Positions 52,676 to 61,768 of a stretch of 64,000 bases of DNA are shown piece by piece (the stretch's first letter is position 1; each line of letters opens with the position of its first letter). Position numbers and translations under genes: made by a program. The DNA is from Lysobacteraceae bacterium NML93-0399 (GTDB lineage: Bacteria > Pseudomonadota > Gammaproteobacteria > Xanthomonadales > Xanthomonadaceae), in the NCBI GenBank assembly GCA_002307375.1, contig NTJI01000001.1, positions 868,001 to 932,000 on the forward strand. The letters are read 5' to 3'. A model generated the notes under the pieces. The model ran no database searches and was not told where the DNA came from. It was given only the letters and a program-made list of their open reading frames with translations.

Positions 52676-54919
52676 TTATGCGCCGGGGTTCTTGTAGAGG
52701 CCGCGGTAATCGGCGATGGCCGGGGCAGCGTCGAGGCGGACCTTCCAGGCGACGCCGTCGACGGTGAAGCCCTGCTGCTGCTCGAGGTAGGGCGTCTGGT
52801 TGCCGTTGAGGTAGCCGATGACGATGCCGTCGACGTAGGTCGGATTGGCGATGCCGTACCACGCTGCCGGATCGGCATCGTCGAGGCGGCCGTCGTCGAT
52901 GACTTCGAACGTGTTCTGGACGATGTTGGGCGTGGTGTTGTTGCGCTGGCCGGCAGCTCCCACTTCGTACTGGCTGGCGCGCACGGTGCGCGCGAGGCCG
53001 CCCAGCGAGATCGGCGTGAGCAGCGACTTCATCGGTACGCGGATGGTGTTGCTGTCGTTGTCCTTCTGCCGCGCCATGGCGACGCGCATGGCATCGACGC
53101 TGGCGGTGCTGATGGCGGCGCCGGTCAGCAGGTTGCCGTGGGCAGCCGAGAACAGATGCTCGCCATCGGCGAGGACCGGGTTGCTGTTGAGCAGCTCGAA
53201 CACCTTCTTGGCGATCGTGCGGCGTGCGGCCTGACCCATCTTGCGGGGCACGTCGTCGAACAGACCGAGGTCGTCGTTGATGATGGCCTGGCGCGTGATC
53301 GAAAACAGGCGGCCGAAGGTGACGATACGCATCGACTGCGACTGGTCGCTGAAGGTGCCGTACTTGAACTCGGCGCCTTCCGGAACTTCCAGCAGGTCGG
53401 AGAACGCGCCCAGTCCGACGAGGTTGGTCGGCTTGAAGTCCGGCACGCTCACCGCACGCGTGAACTGGTCGATCTGCTCTTCGGCCTCTTCGTATCCGCG
53501 CAGCACAGCACGGTTGGCGGCATCGCCGAGCAGCGACGGGAAATCGCTGGTGGAGTGCGTGAACGCGAGGCCGACGATCTGCATGCGGTCCATGCCGCGC
53601 GTGTTAGTGCCGGTGGCGGTGACGCACTCGCGTGCGAGATCGGCCAGGGTGTGCCCACGGAACGGGTTGTCGCCCTGCGGCGCGGCGCGCATGGCGCGGG
53701 CCTCGATCGCGTTGAGCATGGCGGCGCGCGTGCGGTCGCGCTGGTCACCACCGGGGACGGCGGTGATATTGCCGGCCAGCGGTGCGCCGGACTGGCCGAG
53801 CAGCGCCAGCACCTGGCGGCCGGCGACGTCGGCGGTGACGGCCGGGTCGGCGGCATCGATGACGCCGTTGATGTACTCGGCCACCTGGGCATTGGCCATG
53901 TGCGGCGCTGCCATTGCGCGGATTTCCGTGTTGCGGTTGCGCAGCGCGGTGATTGCGGCGGTGGCGGCGGCGTTCGGGTCGACCGGCGTCGGCACGGCGG
54001 CGGTGACGGGCGCGGCGGCCGGCGGCGTCTGGATGGCGGTGGGAGTCGTTGCGGCCGGCGCGGCGTTGTTGGCACCGGCCTCGGCGACGATTCGGAGGTA
54101 CTGATCGCGCATGGAGGGATCCTCGATATGGCCGATGGCGGCCTGCTGTGACGCCTCGGACAGCGAGGCGAAGACGGTCGGCGACAAGGCCGCGGTGATG
54201 TGCCTGCCGAGGCAGGCGGTGATGGGTGCGGGCGCGCTGCGCGTGGCCGCGAGGTAGGAGTTGAGGGCGACGACGCGGGCGCCGTCGGCGACTTCGGCCG
54301 TGACCGCGCTGAAGTCCTCGACACGATCGGCAAAGCCGAACTCGACTGCCTCGCGGCCGGTGTACCAGTGGTCCTGCCCACTGGAGAGCAGCGCGGCGAT
54401 CTCGTCGGGCTTGCCGGTCTTGGCGGCGTAGGCCTCGGCCATCGCACGCGCGTGCGTGTCGAGCCGGTCGGCGAACTCGCGGAAATCGGCAGCGTTACCG
54501 GCGGCGATGGTGCTGGGCGCGTGCAGCATGAAGAGCGAGGTGGGATACACGACGACTTCATCGCAGGCCATCAGCACTGCGCCGGCGATGGATGCCGCCT
54601 GGCCGTCGACGTAGCCGATCTTGCGTGCGGGGTGATTGCGCAGCGCGGTGTAGATCGATAGGCCGTCCGAGACGATGCCGCCTTCGCTGTTGATGCGCAC
54701 GTGGATGGTGTCGCCCTGGATGGCAGCGATCTGGTCGGCGAGATCGCGCGCGGACACGGTGCCGGCAAATAGCGCCTCTCCGATGACGCCGTAGATCATC
54801 ACTTCGGCAGGCGCATTCGCGCGTGCCGTCACGCGCAGGAAGCTGCGGCGCTGCGTGCCCTCGCCGCCGTCGGCGCGGATGACGTGGTGGATGGCGGTGG
54901 TGAGCGTGCGGGTGCGCAT
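52676..54919 (-). CDS. ClpP-like prohead protease fused to major capsid protein
   Basis: The 747-residue protein starts with a ClpP-type protease: S110 (GQAASIAGAVLMA), H133 (LFMLHAPS) and D183 (SGQDHWYTG) form the expected triad. A helical, proline/alanine-rich stretch (about 215-420) probably serves as scaffold. The C-terminal part (about 430-747, FSDLLEVPEGAEFKYGTF to GFTVDGVAWKVRLDAAP) is the capsid protein of the HK97-type fold. Such fusions are known in other prophages; self-cleavage releases the capsid subunit. Confidence 0.9.
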   Translation of the reverse strand: MRTRTLTTAIHHVIRADGGEGTQRRSFLRVTARANAPAEVMIYGVIGEALFAGTVSARDLADQIAAIQGDTIHVRINSEGGIVSDGLSIYTALRNHPARKIGYVDGQAASIAGAVLMACDEVVVYPTSLFMLHAPSTIAAGNAADFREFADRLDTHARAMAEAYAAKTGKPDEIAALLSSGQDHWYTGREAVEFGFADRVEDFSAVTAEVADGARVVALNSYLAATRSAPAPITACLGRHITAALSPTVFASLSEASQQAAIGHIEDPSMRDQYLRIVAEAGANNAAPAATTPTAIQTPPAAAPVTAAVPTPVDPNAAATAAITALRNRNTEIRAMAAPHMANAQVAEYINGVIDAADPAVTADVAGRQVLALLGQSGAPLAGNITAVPGGDQRDRTRAAMLNAIEARAMRAAPQGDNPFRGHTLADLARECVTATGTNTRGMDRMQIVGLAFTHSTSDFPSLLGDAANRAVLRGYEEAEEQIDQFTRAVSVPDFKPTNLVGLGAFSDLLEVPEGAEFKYGTFSDQSQSMRIVTFGRLFSITRQAIINDDLGLFDDVPRKMGQAARRTIAKKVFELLNSNPVLADGEHLFSAAHGNLLTGAAISTASVDAMRVAMARQKDNDSNTIRVPMKSLLTPISLGGLARTVRASQYEVGAAGQRNNTTPNIVQNTFEVIDDGRLDDADPAAWYGIANPTYVDGIVIGYLNGNQTPYLEQQQGFTVDGVAWKVRLDAAPAIADYRGLYKNPGA

Positions 54920-54922
54920 CGG

Positions 54923-56482
54923 TCAGTCCCTCAGTGCGGCGGTGATGGACGCGGCGCGGATGGCGCTGCGGTCGGCCTGCGCGGTGGCAGGCGCGGGCTG
55001 CGGCGCGTCGCCCAGTTCGGCGCGGCGCGCGGCCCAGTCGGCGCGCTCGCGCTCGACGTCGTTCGGGTTGTTGCCGTAGAGCAGCGTGTTCTGCTGCGGA
55101 CTGGTCCAACCGCGGTCTTCGGCCTCGCCGCGCCCGTAGGCTTCCTTCAGCGGGTCGATCCACGGCATGACCGGGCGCACGTAGGTGCTGGCTGCCAGGT
55201 GGCGCAGTTGCCAGCCGCGCGGCAGGCGCAGCTTGCCGGCGAGCACGGCGGCCTCGATGAAGCGCAGGCGATGCTTGCGCACGGCGAGCGCGATGAAGCG
55301 CTCGGCCAGCATCAGATAGCCGCCCCACTGCTCCACCAGCTCCTGACGCTGCGCGGAGTAGGTGCCGTCGTAGTTGCGCGTCAGGCTGCTGTAGCTGACG
55401 CCGATACCGCCCGCCGCTGCACGCAGCTGATCCATGCGCCAGTTGGCGGCGTTCGGGTTCGGGCGGTTGCTGTCGATCATGCCGATGTCTTCGCCCTGCA
55501 GCAGGTCATCGAAGACGACGCCCGGCACAAAGCGCAGCTCGCGATCGCCAGCCTCGGGCGTGACCATCTGCCCGGCGACGCCACCCGCTGTCTCGCCGTA
55601 GCGGTCGGGGTTGCCCTTCTTGATGTAGGCGCACATCGACGCCGCGACCTTCGCCGCGATGCGCTCTGATTCTTCGTAGTCCTTGACGTCTTCGAAGCGC
55701 GACATGGCACTGGCGAAGACGCTCAGGCCGCGCACCTGGTGCAGGCGCTTGGTGTTGCGGATTCCGTGCAGGACATCCGCGCTGACGCGCTTGGTCTCCA
55801 GCGTGGCGCCCCAGGCATCGCCCGGGTGCGTCTTGTAGACGTGGTAGGCGACGGCGCGTCCCCACGCATTCTTTTCGACACCCTGCAGGATGTTGCGCGC
55901 GGGATCGATCATGTCGAGCGGGATCAGATCCGGCTCGATCATCTCGATGCTGTAGGGCACCGGCGTGCCGTGCACAAGGCCGGGCACGGTGCCGATCAGG
56001 TCCTGGTAGTAGCTTTCGCCGTCACGCATCCACGTGCGGCACAGGAGCTGCTGGCACGCGCCGTAGTCGTGCATGCCGGTGACTTCCGGTGCGTCCCACC
56101 AGCCATCCCAAAGGTCATCGACCTGTTCGGCCAAGGCGCGATTGATCGGCTGGCCGGGCAGACGCGGCGCAGCCAGCACGTCGATTCCGCTGCCAACGGT
56201 GTTCTGCACCAGCACGTTGAGCGCGTTGTCGGCGATGTCGAGATCGCGCTCGAGGTGGCGCGCCTGGTCGCGCAGCTGGCGCGCGTCCATGCCGACGATG
56301 CTGTTGGCACTGCCCCAGTCGCGGGCGAGCTTGCGGTGGCGCGACGGGCGAGTGACTTCGTGCGCGCGGGCCTGCACTTTCGCGCGCTCGACTACGGCCT
56401 GCGCCTCACGCGCGGCGCGGTCGATGGCGATGGCCGACGTCAGGCGCGACTTTGCGATGGAGGCGGTGGCGGTGGCGGTCAC
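54923..56482 (-). CDS. Portal protein, lambda family
   Basis: The 519-residue protein begins at a GTG overlapping the gpW stop (GTGA). Lambda-type portal motifs are DWGSANSIVGMDARQLRDQA, RDGESYYQDL, RSAVAYHVYK-type GRAVAYHVYKTHPGDAW and GVSYSSLTRNYDGTYSAQR. Twelve copies form the ring at the capsid vertex through which DNA passes. The length is close to lambda gpB. Confidence 0.93.
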   Translation of the reverse strand: MTATATASIAKSRLTSAIAIDRAAREAQAVVERAKVQARAHEVTRPSRHRKLARDWGSANSIVGMDARQLRDQARHLERDLDIADNALNVLVQNTVGSGIDVLAAPRLPGQPINRALAEQVDDLWDGWWDAPEVTGMHDYGACQQLLCRTWMRDGESYYQDLIGTVPGLVHGTPVPYSIEMIEPDLIPLDMIDPARNILQGVEKNAWGRAVAYHVYKTHPGDAWGATLETKRVSADVLHGIRNTKRLHQVRGLSVFASAMSRFEDVKDYEESERIAAKVAASMCAYIKKGNPDRYGETAGGVAGQMVTPEAGDRELRFVPGVVFDDLLQGEDIGMIDSNRPNPNAANWRMDQLRAAAGGIGVSYSSLTRNYDGTYSAQRQELVEQWGGYLMLAERFIALAVRKHRLRFIEAAVLAGKLRLPRGWQLRHLAASTYVRPVMPWIDPLKEAYGRGEAEDRGWTSPQQNTLLYGNNPNDVERERADWAARRAELGDAPQPAPATAQADRSAIRAASITAALRD

Positions 56483-56691
56483 GTCATGCCCCCGAAGTCC
56501 GCCACCGCCCATCCGGACCGGCCCCGGCGGGCTTCGGCATCCACGCGCGCTTGCCACTCGCGGCGGCCGGCCCGGATCTCTTCAAGGTTGGCGCGCGTCA
56601 GCTCGCGATCGCCGAAGCGCACGCGCTGGCCCTTGAGCACGTTGGCCTCGGCCGTCGTGTAGAGATCCAGCATTTCGCGTGCGGTTGCCAT
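56479..56691 (-). CDS. gpW-like head-tail connector protein
   Basis: The 70-residue protein starts at ATG 56691. It has a short helical-hairpin pattern (ARRMLDLYT-type AREMLDLYTTAEANVLKGQ) and lies between terminase and portal, as gpW in lambda. Translation is coupled to the portal gene by GTGA. The 90 bases before it contain a long inverted repeat. Confidence 0.75.
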   Translation of the reverse strand: MATAREMLDLYTTAEANVLKGQRVRFGDRELTRANLEEIRAGRREWQARVDAEARRGRSGWAVADFGGMT

Positions 56692-56711
56692 GAGACATAT
56701 GGTCCGCACTT

Positions 56712-56746
56712 GGTTGTCTCAGAACTAAACGAAACTTGAGACAACC
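56712..56746. promoter_or_regulatory. Perfect 10-bp inverted repeat in the terminase-gpW gap
   Basis: GGTTGTCTCA (56712-56721) and TGAGACAACC (56737-56746) are perfect inverted repeats with a 15-base AT-rich centre. The gap is the only noncoding space of note between terminase and tail genes. It lies 37 bases downstream of the Mor-like gene and 21 bases upstream of the gpW start. It may be the site for that regulator or an RNA stem; no T tail for a terminator is seen. Confidence 0.6.
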
Positions 56747-56782
56747 CGGGCCGCAAGTTACTGATTTGAAAGCACCCAAAAA

Positions 56783-57127
56783 CTAATTTGTCGCAACATT
56801 CATTGAGTTCTGAGAATCCGCGTCATTCGCGGCTTTCTTAGGCAATCCGCCCGGGAAGATCCGGTGCAAGGAGGCACGCGAAATGTCGAACTCCTTCATC
56901 ACCTGTTTCACGGGAATCCCGCGCTCCAACGCGCCGCGTATCTGTAGGACCGGGTAGTCACGCGGCGCCGCTGGAAAATACGGCTGCTCGCCTGCGAAGC
57001 AGCGCAGAACGGAGTTGATGAAAGGCTGTGCCATCGCAGGACTGACGCCGACATCGCGCACCAGCGCATCTTCGATCCGCTCGCGTAATTGCTGTTCTGT
57101 CTCACGCTTGCGAATCACAGGCCCCAC
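56783..57127 (-). CDS. Mor-like transcription activator
   Basis: The 114-residue protein resembles Mu Mor: an N-terminal helical dimer part (VRDVGVSPAMAQPFINSVLR), a central strand (GEQPYFPAAPR) like Mor GGQVYIPRGQ, and a C-terminal helix-turn-helix (RGIPVKQVMKEFDISRASLH). Mor-type activators turn on phage middle or late promoters. It overlaps the terminase gene end by 13 bases and is followed by an inverted repeat. Its place inside the late operon of a lambda-like prophage is unusual. Confidence 0.72.
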   Translation of the reverse strand: MGPVIRKRETEQQLRERIEDALVRDVGVSPAMAQPFINSVLRCFAGEQPYFPAAPRDYPVLQIRGALERGIPVKQVMKEFDISRASLHRIFPGGLPKKAANDADSQNSMNVATN

Positions 57128-59202
57128 CCGTCGCGACCGAGGCCGGCGCGGTGCCGGCGTGGCTGTTGTGTTCCACGCGAATCATTCGCTGCCCTCATCG
57201 GCTGCACCTCCGTCTGTGTTTCACGCGAATCATTGGCCGCCGGCACCGGATCGAAGAGCCCAATGACGGCCGGTTGGAATTGCGCCTCGAGCGCATCCCA
57301 CTGCGAGTCGCGAATCATGTCCGCCTTGACCGCCGGCGCGAGCGAGGCCCACACCGCATACACTCCGGTGTCGAGCGGCTCGTTGTAGACGCCCTTCGGC
57401 CGGATCCACGCACCCGCGTCGAGGTCGTAGTACTCGGCGGTCAGGCCCTTGTAGTAGGACTCGGGCAGTCGGCCCGGGTCTGGGTTCGCAAGGTCGACCT
57501 CGCCGCCATGACCGCCGGGGAATCGAATCATCCGGCCGTCGATGTTCTCGGCATCCTGCGCCTGGTTCGCGCGTTCCTTCTCGGCGATCGCCGCGGCGAT
57601 CCATCCGTGCAGCATGGTCTTCAGCACACTGCCGCCCACGCCCCAAACGCCGACGCTGCGGGCGATGGTCTTCTCGCGCTCGTTGACGTCCTTCTGCAGC
57701 GGCCGGTACACGGCGCGCTGAGACGAGCGCTCAGATCGGCCGCGCACCAGGTACACCGTCTGCTGCTGGAAGCCGCGACCGGTCTCGATGTAGCGCGTGC
57801 CGCCGGACTGATTGACCAGCCGCTTGACGTACTGCGCCACCATCTCGGTCCAGTTGCCACCGTCGATCGCGACCGCCGCAATCGCCATCTCGAAACCGAA
57901 CGTGTTCTTCCACGTGCCCTTGAGGAACGCGTCGAGCGCGTCGTATCCACTCGGCAGCGTCGGGTCGCCGTCGATGATCTGGTAGTCCACGAGGAAGCGG
58001 CGCTGCCCGCGACCGGTGGCGAGCACCGTCACGTAGAACCGGTCGTGGCCGATGTCGACGCCTGCGGTGAGAATGAGCCCGCCAAGCGGCACGGTGCCGA
58101 GGTGCATGCCGGGCTCAGCCAGAGCCTGCACGGCCTCGTGGTCCTGCTCCTGTCGCGCACCTTCGAACGTGATGCCCATGACCAGGTTCTGGAAGCCGGG
58201 CAACAGGTCCGTGTTGCGCTCTGCCTCGAGGCGCTTGTCGGCGATGTCCTGCCAGGAGAGACCCAAGCCCTCCGGGGCGTACGCGGCCCACAGGTGGTAG
58301 CTGCGATGCCACTCGGGCGCATCGGCGTTGTGCGGCACCCAGCGCGCCGTGCCACCGTGGCCGACCTCGCGGAACATCTCGGACTTGTGGTGCTCTTCGA
58401 TGACGCACCCATTGACCGCGCACGCGAATGTGCCGTTCGGTTGCAGGCGCTCGATCTCCAACACCTGCTCGCCGGCACAGTGCGGGCACTGCACGTGGTA
58501 GTACCGCTGGTCACCTTCCTTGAAGCCGGCCTCGATAGCGCTCCGGCCGGCGATGGTGGGCGTGCAGGCGCGGTAGAGCCGGGCGCGATCGCCGTAGGAC
58601 ATCCCACGGGCCGCCAGCTGCTGGTCAGCCGGCCCCTGCCCGCCGAGGTCGCGCGGGTATTCGTCGACCTCGTCCATGAAGATGTAGCGCGCGGTGCGCT
58701 GGCGCAGCTGCTTGGACGAGTTGGCCCAGATGACCCACATGGTGCCGCCGGGGTAGCGCTTCTCCAGTGTGTTGTCGGTCGACATCTTCGACAGCAGGCC
58801 GGGCATCTCGACCACGGCCGGGTCGAACTTGCTGGTAGCCCACGAGCGCGCGAGGTCCTTCACCGGCTGCGCGACGATCATCGAGTCCAGCCCCTGGTCG
58901 ATGACGTAGCCGGTCCAGTTGATGCCGATCTCGGTCGCGCCGATCTGCGCCGACTTCATGAAGTCCACCAGGCGCACAGGGCTGTGCTCGCTGAGGCAAT
59001 CCATGATTTCGCGCAGCGGCGGGTGGCGATCGGTTCTCCAAGGCCCCGGCTCCGCGCCTGCGCCCTTCGCGATGACGCGGTGGGCGTCCGCCCAGGCCGA
59101 CACGTCAAGCTGCTCCGGCAACGTCCACGCACGCTCCCACGCGTCGCAGACCAGCGCGGTCGGGTCCGGCATCGGCACGTCGAACGCGGCGACGTCGAGC
59201 AT
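57115..59202 (-). CDS. Terminase large subunit (GpA family)
   Basis: The 695-residue motor protein has the ATPase P-loop variant FMKSAQIGATE (82-91), the Walker B region ARYIFMDEVDEYP (about 171-183), a zinc-type pair CPHCAGEQV followed by FACAVNGC, and nuclease residues in AGVDIGHDRFYVTVL. GpA-type terminases cut cohesive ends and package DNA. The ATG at 59202 overlaps the small subunit stop (ATGA). The C terminus is long and low in conservation. Confidence 0.95.
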   Translation of the reverse strand: MLDVAAFDVPMPDPTALVCDAWERAWTLPEQLDVSAWADAHRVIAKGAGAEPGPWRTDRHPPLREIMDCLSEHSPVRLVDFMKSAQIGATEIGINWTGYVIDQGLDSMIVAQPVKDLARSWATSKFDPAVVEMPGLLSKMSTDNTLEKRYPGGTMWVIWANSSKQLRQRTARYIFMDEVDEYPRDLGGQGPADQQLAARGMSYGDRARLYRACTPTIAGRSAIEAGFKEGDQRYYHVQCPHCAGEQVLEIERLQPNGTFACAVNGCVIEEHHKSEMFREVGHGGTARWVPHNADAPEWHRSYHLWAAYAPEGLGLSWQDIADKRLEAERNTDLLPGFQNLVMGITFEGARQEQDHEAVQALAEPGMHLGTVPLGGLILTAGVDIGHDRFYVTVLATGRGQRRFLVDYQIIDGDPTLPSGYDALDAFLKGTWKNTFGFEMAIAAVAIDGGNWTEMVAQYVKRLVNQSGGTRYIETGRGFQQQTVYLVRGRSERSSQRAVYRPLQKDVNEREKTIARSVGVWGVGGSVLKTMLHGWIAAAIAEKERANQAQDAENIDGRMIRFPGGHGGEVDLANPDPGRLPESYYKGLTAEYYDLDAGAWIRPKGVYNEPLDTGVYAVWASLAPAVKADMIRDSQWDALEAQFQPAVIGLFDPVPAANDSRETQTEVQPMRAANDSRGTQQPRRHRAGLGRDGWGL

Positions 59203-59792
59203 CACGCGGGCTGCGCCTCGTTGGCGTCCAGCGCAGCGCCAGCTTCGACGACGTCGACGGCCTCGGCGCCGAGCGGCTCAGCGTTGAGAGTGCGGGCCGC
59301 CTTGCGCATGCGCTCGCAGATTGCGCCCACGTGCTCGTCGAGCAGCGCGTCGACGGCCGCCACGTCCGTCGCGGCAGCGAGCCGCCCGCGCAGCTGGTAT
59401 TTCATGCCCTGCAGCTCGTTGAGCGCCTGGCGCACCAGGGTGAAAACGGCGCGCTCGACGCCGTCGGTGCGGGTCAGCTCGCCGGCCTCGCGCGCCAGCT
59501 CGAGTTCGGCCAGGCGCGCTTTCGCCAGCCGCTCGCGGTGGATCGCCTCCTGCACTTCGCCGCTGGCGGCGCGCCCGCGCTGGCCCGCGTCCGCGCCAGC
59601 GGGCATCGCGCGATTTCCACCGCGCACCGGATCGGTGACGTCATCCAGCAGCCGGTCGCTGGCGTCGACGTCGACCAGCTTGCCGACGCAGACCAGCTTG
59701 CCCTCGCGGCGCATGCGCCGGATGTAGGAATCGCTGACGCCGCGGTGCGTGGCGTAGTCGGCGGCAGAGACGAGGCGGGCTCCGGAACTCAT
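59202..59792 (-). CDS. Terminase small subunit (Nu1-like)
   Basis: The 196-residue protein starts with a winged-helix DNA-binding part (LVSAADYATHRGVSDSYIRR, about 6-40) like lambda gpNu1, followed by a long helical domain (QEAIHRERLAKARLAELELA). It recognises the packaging start and recruits the large subunit. Its start lies just below a cluster of short repeats that may be the packaging site. A longer upstream reading crosses these repeats and is not coding. Confidence 0.82.
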   Translation of the reverse strand: MSSGARLVSAADYATHRGVSDSYIRRMRREGKLVCVGKLVDVDASDRLLDDVTDPVRGGNRAMPAGADAGQRGRAASGEVQEAIHRERLAKARLAELELAREAGELTRTDGVERAVFTLVRQALNELQGMKYQLRGRLAAATDVAAVDALLDEHVGAICERMRKAARTLNAEPLGAEAVDVVEAGAALDANEAQPA

Positions 59793-59957
59793 GCGGAACC
59801 CATCCGGTACCAGCGGAACCAAACCCGGAACAGAAAACTGCACGAAAACTGCGGCCTTGCTACCCGCAGGTTCGCGAGGTCCCGGGAGGACCCGCGCGCC
59901 CCCGCCCGTTCCACGTTGACCACCCCGTCGATGCGCGCGTGTTCCACGGGAATCGCC

Positions 59958-60213
59958 TGCCCGACCTCGCCGCCCGACCTGTTGGCAGGTTGGGCAGAGG
60001 TCGGGCAACGCTGAGGCCGCGCCACTGCGCGGATTGCCCGACCTACCCAACCTACCCAACCTGTGTGGATATAGAGGGAATGGTGGATGGTGGATTGCCT
60101 CATACGCGCATGCGGAGAAAGGTTGGGAAGGTTGGGCAATCGGCCATGCCAAGCGGCCCGAGGTCGGGCAGAGGTTGGGCAGAGGTCGGGCAGTGGCGGC
60201 CCGAGGTCGGGCG
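59958..60213. repeat. Cluster of AGGTYGGGCA repeats in both orientations
   Basis: Forward copies AGGTTGGGCA or AGGTCGGGCA start at 59987, 59998, 60129, 60161, 60172 and 60183, with variants at 60120 and 60204. Inverted copies (TGCCCGACCT, CGCCCGACCT, ACCCAACCT) lie at 59958, 59971, about 60035, 60044 and 60053. About thirteen copies thus occur in 256 bases, many spaced 9-13 bases apart. This is noncoding DNA between the helicase and small terminase genes and is a candidate cos/pac or origin region. Confidence 0.8.
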
Positions 60214-60218
60214 CGGCG

Positions 60219-61586
60219 TCAGAACGGCGGGGCATCGGCCTTCCTCGCTGGCGCGGGCGGTGGCAGCACGGCATCCCCGCTGGCGCGCACCCAACGGCGT
60301 TCTCGGAATCCGTCGCGCAGGACGCGCTCGCTGGCCCACCCGAGGCGCTTCATCACCTGGGCGATGCGCATCTGCTCGGGCCGTCCGTGCTTTGCCACGT
60401 CCGCCCGTATCGCGTACGTCAGCAGCTCGTCGGTCGTGGTGCTGCCGAGCGGGCCTCCACCGCCGAACGTGTGCTCGGGTGGATAGGCGTTGTCGCCCGG
60501 CGTCTTGCCTGCGAGCCACCGCGCGATGCGCCCTTCCCAGCTGTCGCCCACGTACCGCGCTTCCTGCTCTTCGGCGGCGTTCTCGGGCAGGTGCCACCAC
60601 TCGGTGCCCGCACCGAACAGGTGCACGGCCTCGGCCCACAGCTGGTCGCGCAGCTCGCGGATGCCGTCGATCTTGACCTCGCCGTCCGTGCGCACCGGCA
60701 GGAAGCGCCGGCCGCCGGTGGCGTCCTTCAAGTACTCGTGCTCGTTTGTGGTACCTGCGAACACGCATTCGCGTCGATACGACCGAGGCTGGCGCTCGTA
60801 TGGCGCACGGAACTTGTCGACGCGCCGGGTGATCGCGGTCTTGACGCTGGTCACGTCGGCCTTGCCGAACGAGTCCATCTCGCCGATCTCCACGCCCCAG
60901 CAGCCCTGGATGACCTGGTAGAAGTCCTTGCCGGTCGGTGACTCCGATGTCTCCACGAACCACGCGCTGCCGAACAGCTCGCGCAACGCGCTCGACTTCC
61001 GTTTGCCCTGCTCGCCTTCCAGCACGAGCATGAAGTCGACCTGTGCACCGACGCACGGTTGCTTCGGATCGACCCACAGGATGCGCGCGACCGCCCCCAC
61101 CGCGAAACACAGCGCTGCGCGCCGGCTGTAGTCGTTATCCGGCGCGCCGAACAGGTCGACCAGCATGCGCTCGACGCGCTGCGTGCCGTCCCATTTCAGA
61201 CCGGTCAGGTACTCGCGGATCGGGTGCCGCCGATACCGGCGCGCCACCGCGATCACCGACTTCAGCACAGCCTCGTCGCCGCACGTCACCCAGTAGCGCT
61301 CGGGCGCCTGCAGCCAGGCCGCCAGCTCGAAGCTGTCCGCGTCGATGAACTCCCGCCGTGTGCCGCCCTCCCAGGGCGCATCGCGTGACAGCTCGATCTG
61401 GTTGGTCGACTCGTTGAGCCACCACAGCCCCTTCAACCGATCGTCGTGTTCGAAGATCAGCATGAGGTTGTGCAGCGTGCCCTCGACCTTGCCGTCGCGG
61501 TTTCGCGTCAGGTCCTTGCGCCAGTCGTCGGGCAGGTTGCCTCGGCCACCGTCAACGACGGTCAGTGCTTTCTTCGCGCTCAACAT
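60219..61586 (-). CDS. VirE-type replicative helicase/ATPase
   Basis: The 455-residue protein has a P-loop variant in LEGEQGKRKSSAL (190-198) and the downstream VIQGCWGVEIGEMDSF, typical of the virulence-associated E family of phage P4-like helicase domains. A region of DNA-binding type is at the N terminus. With the primase it should form the phage replication pair. The ATG at 61586 overlaps the small gene upstream by 7 bases; an arginine-rich extension beyond it was rejected. Confidence 0.88.
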   Translation of the reverse strand: MLSAKKALTVVDGGRGNLPDDWRKDLTRNRDGKVEGTLHNLMLIFEHDDRLKGLWWLNESTNQIELSRDAPWEGGTRREFIDADSFELAAWLQAPERYWVTCGDEAVLKSVIAVARRYRRHPIREYLTGLKWDGTQRVERMLVDLFGAPDNDYSRRAALCFAVGAVARILWVDPKQPCVGAQVDFMLVLEGEQGKRKSSALRELFGSAWFVETSESPTGKDFYQVIQGCWGVEIGEMDSFGKADVTSVKTAITRRVDKFRAPYERQPRSYRRECVFAGTTNEHEYLKDATGGRRFLPVRTDGEVKIDGIRELRDQLWAEAVHLFGAGTEWWHLPENAAEEQEARYVGDSWEGRIARWLAGKTPGDNAYPPEHTFGGGGPLGSTTTDELLTYAIRADVAKHGRPEQMRIAQVMKRLGWASERVLRDGFRERRWVRASGDAVLPPPAPARKADAPPF

Positions 61587-61768
61587 GCACCTCGCGCTTC
61601 CTGCTCCAGGCGCGCGGCCTCGGCCAGGTAATGCGCCGCCCGGCGCTCGCACGCATCGGGTGTCTCGAATGGATTCACGCGCGCCCGTTCGGCGGCGATG
61701 TGGCACGCGCGGATCTGCGCTTCCACGCTGTCGCGGACGAAGTCGATCTGGCGGCCTTCGCTTCTCAT
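61580..61768 (-). CDS. Small protein between primase and helicase
   Basis: The 62-residue helical protein (MRSEGRQIDFVRDSVEAQIR) is coupled by overlap to both the primase (ATGA) and the helicase genes. Two cysteines are near residues 22 and 40. It may be an accessory replication part; no family is recognised. Confidence 0.6.
   Translation of the reverse strand: MRSEGRQIDFVRDSVEAQIRACHIAAERARVNPFETPDACERRAAHYLAEAARLEQEARGAC

Noticed and set aside
57151..59727. Long plus-strand open frame opposite the terminase genes
   Set aside because: Antisense shadow with no recognisable domain; both terminase subunits are evident on the minus strand.
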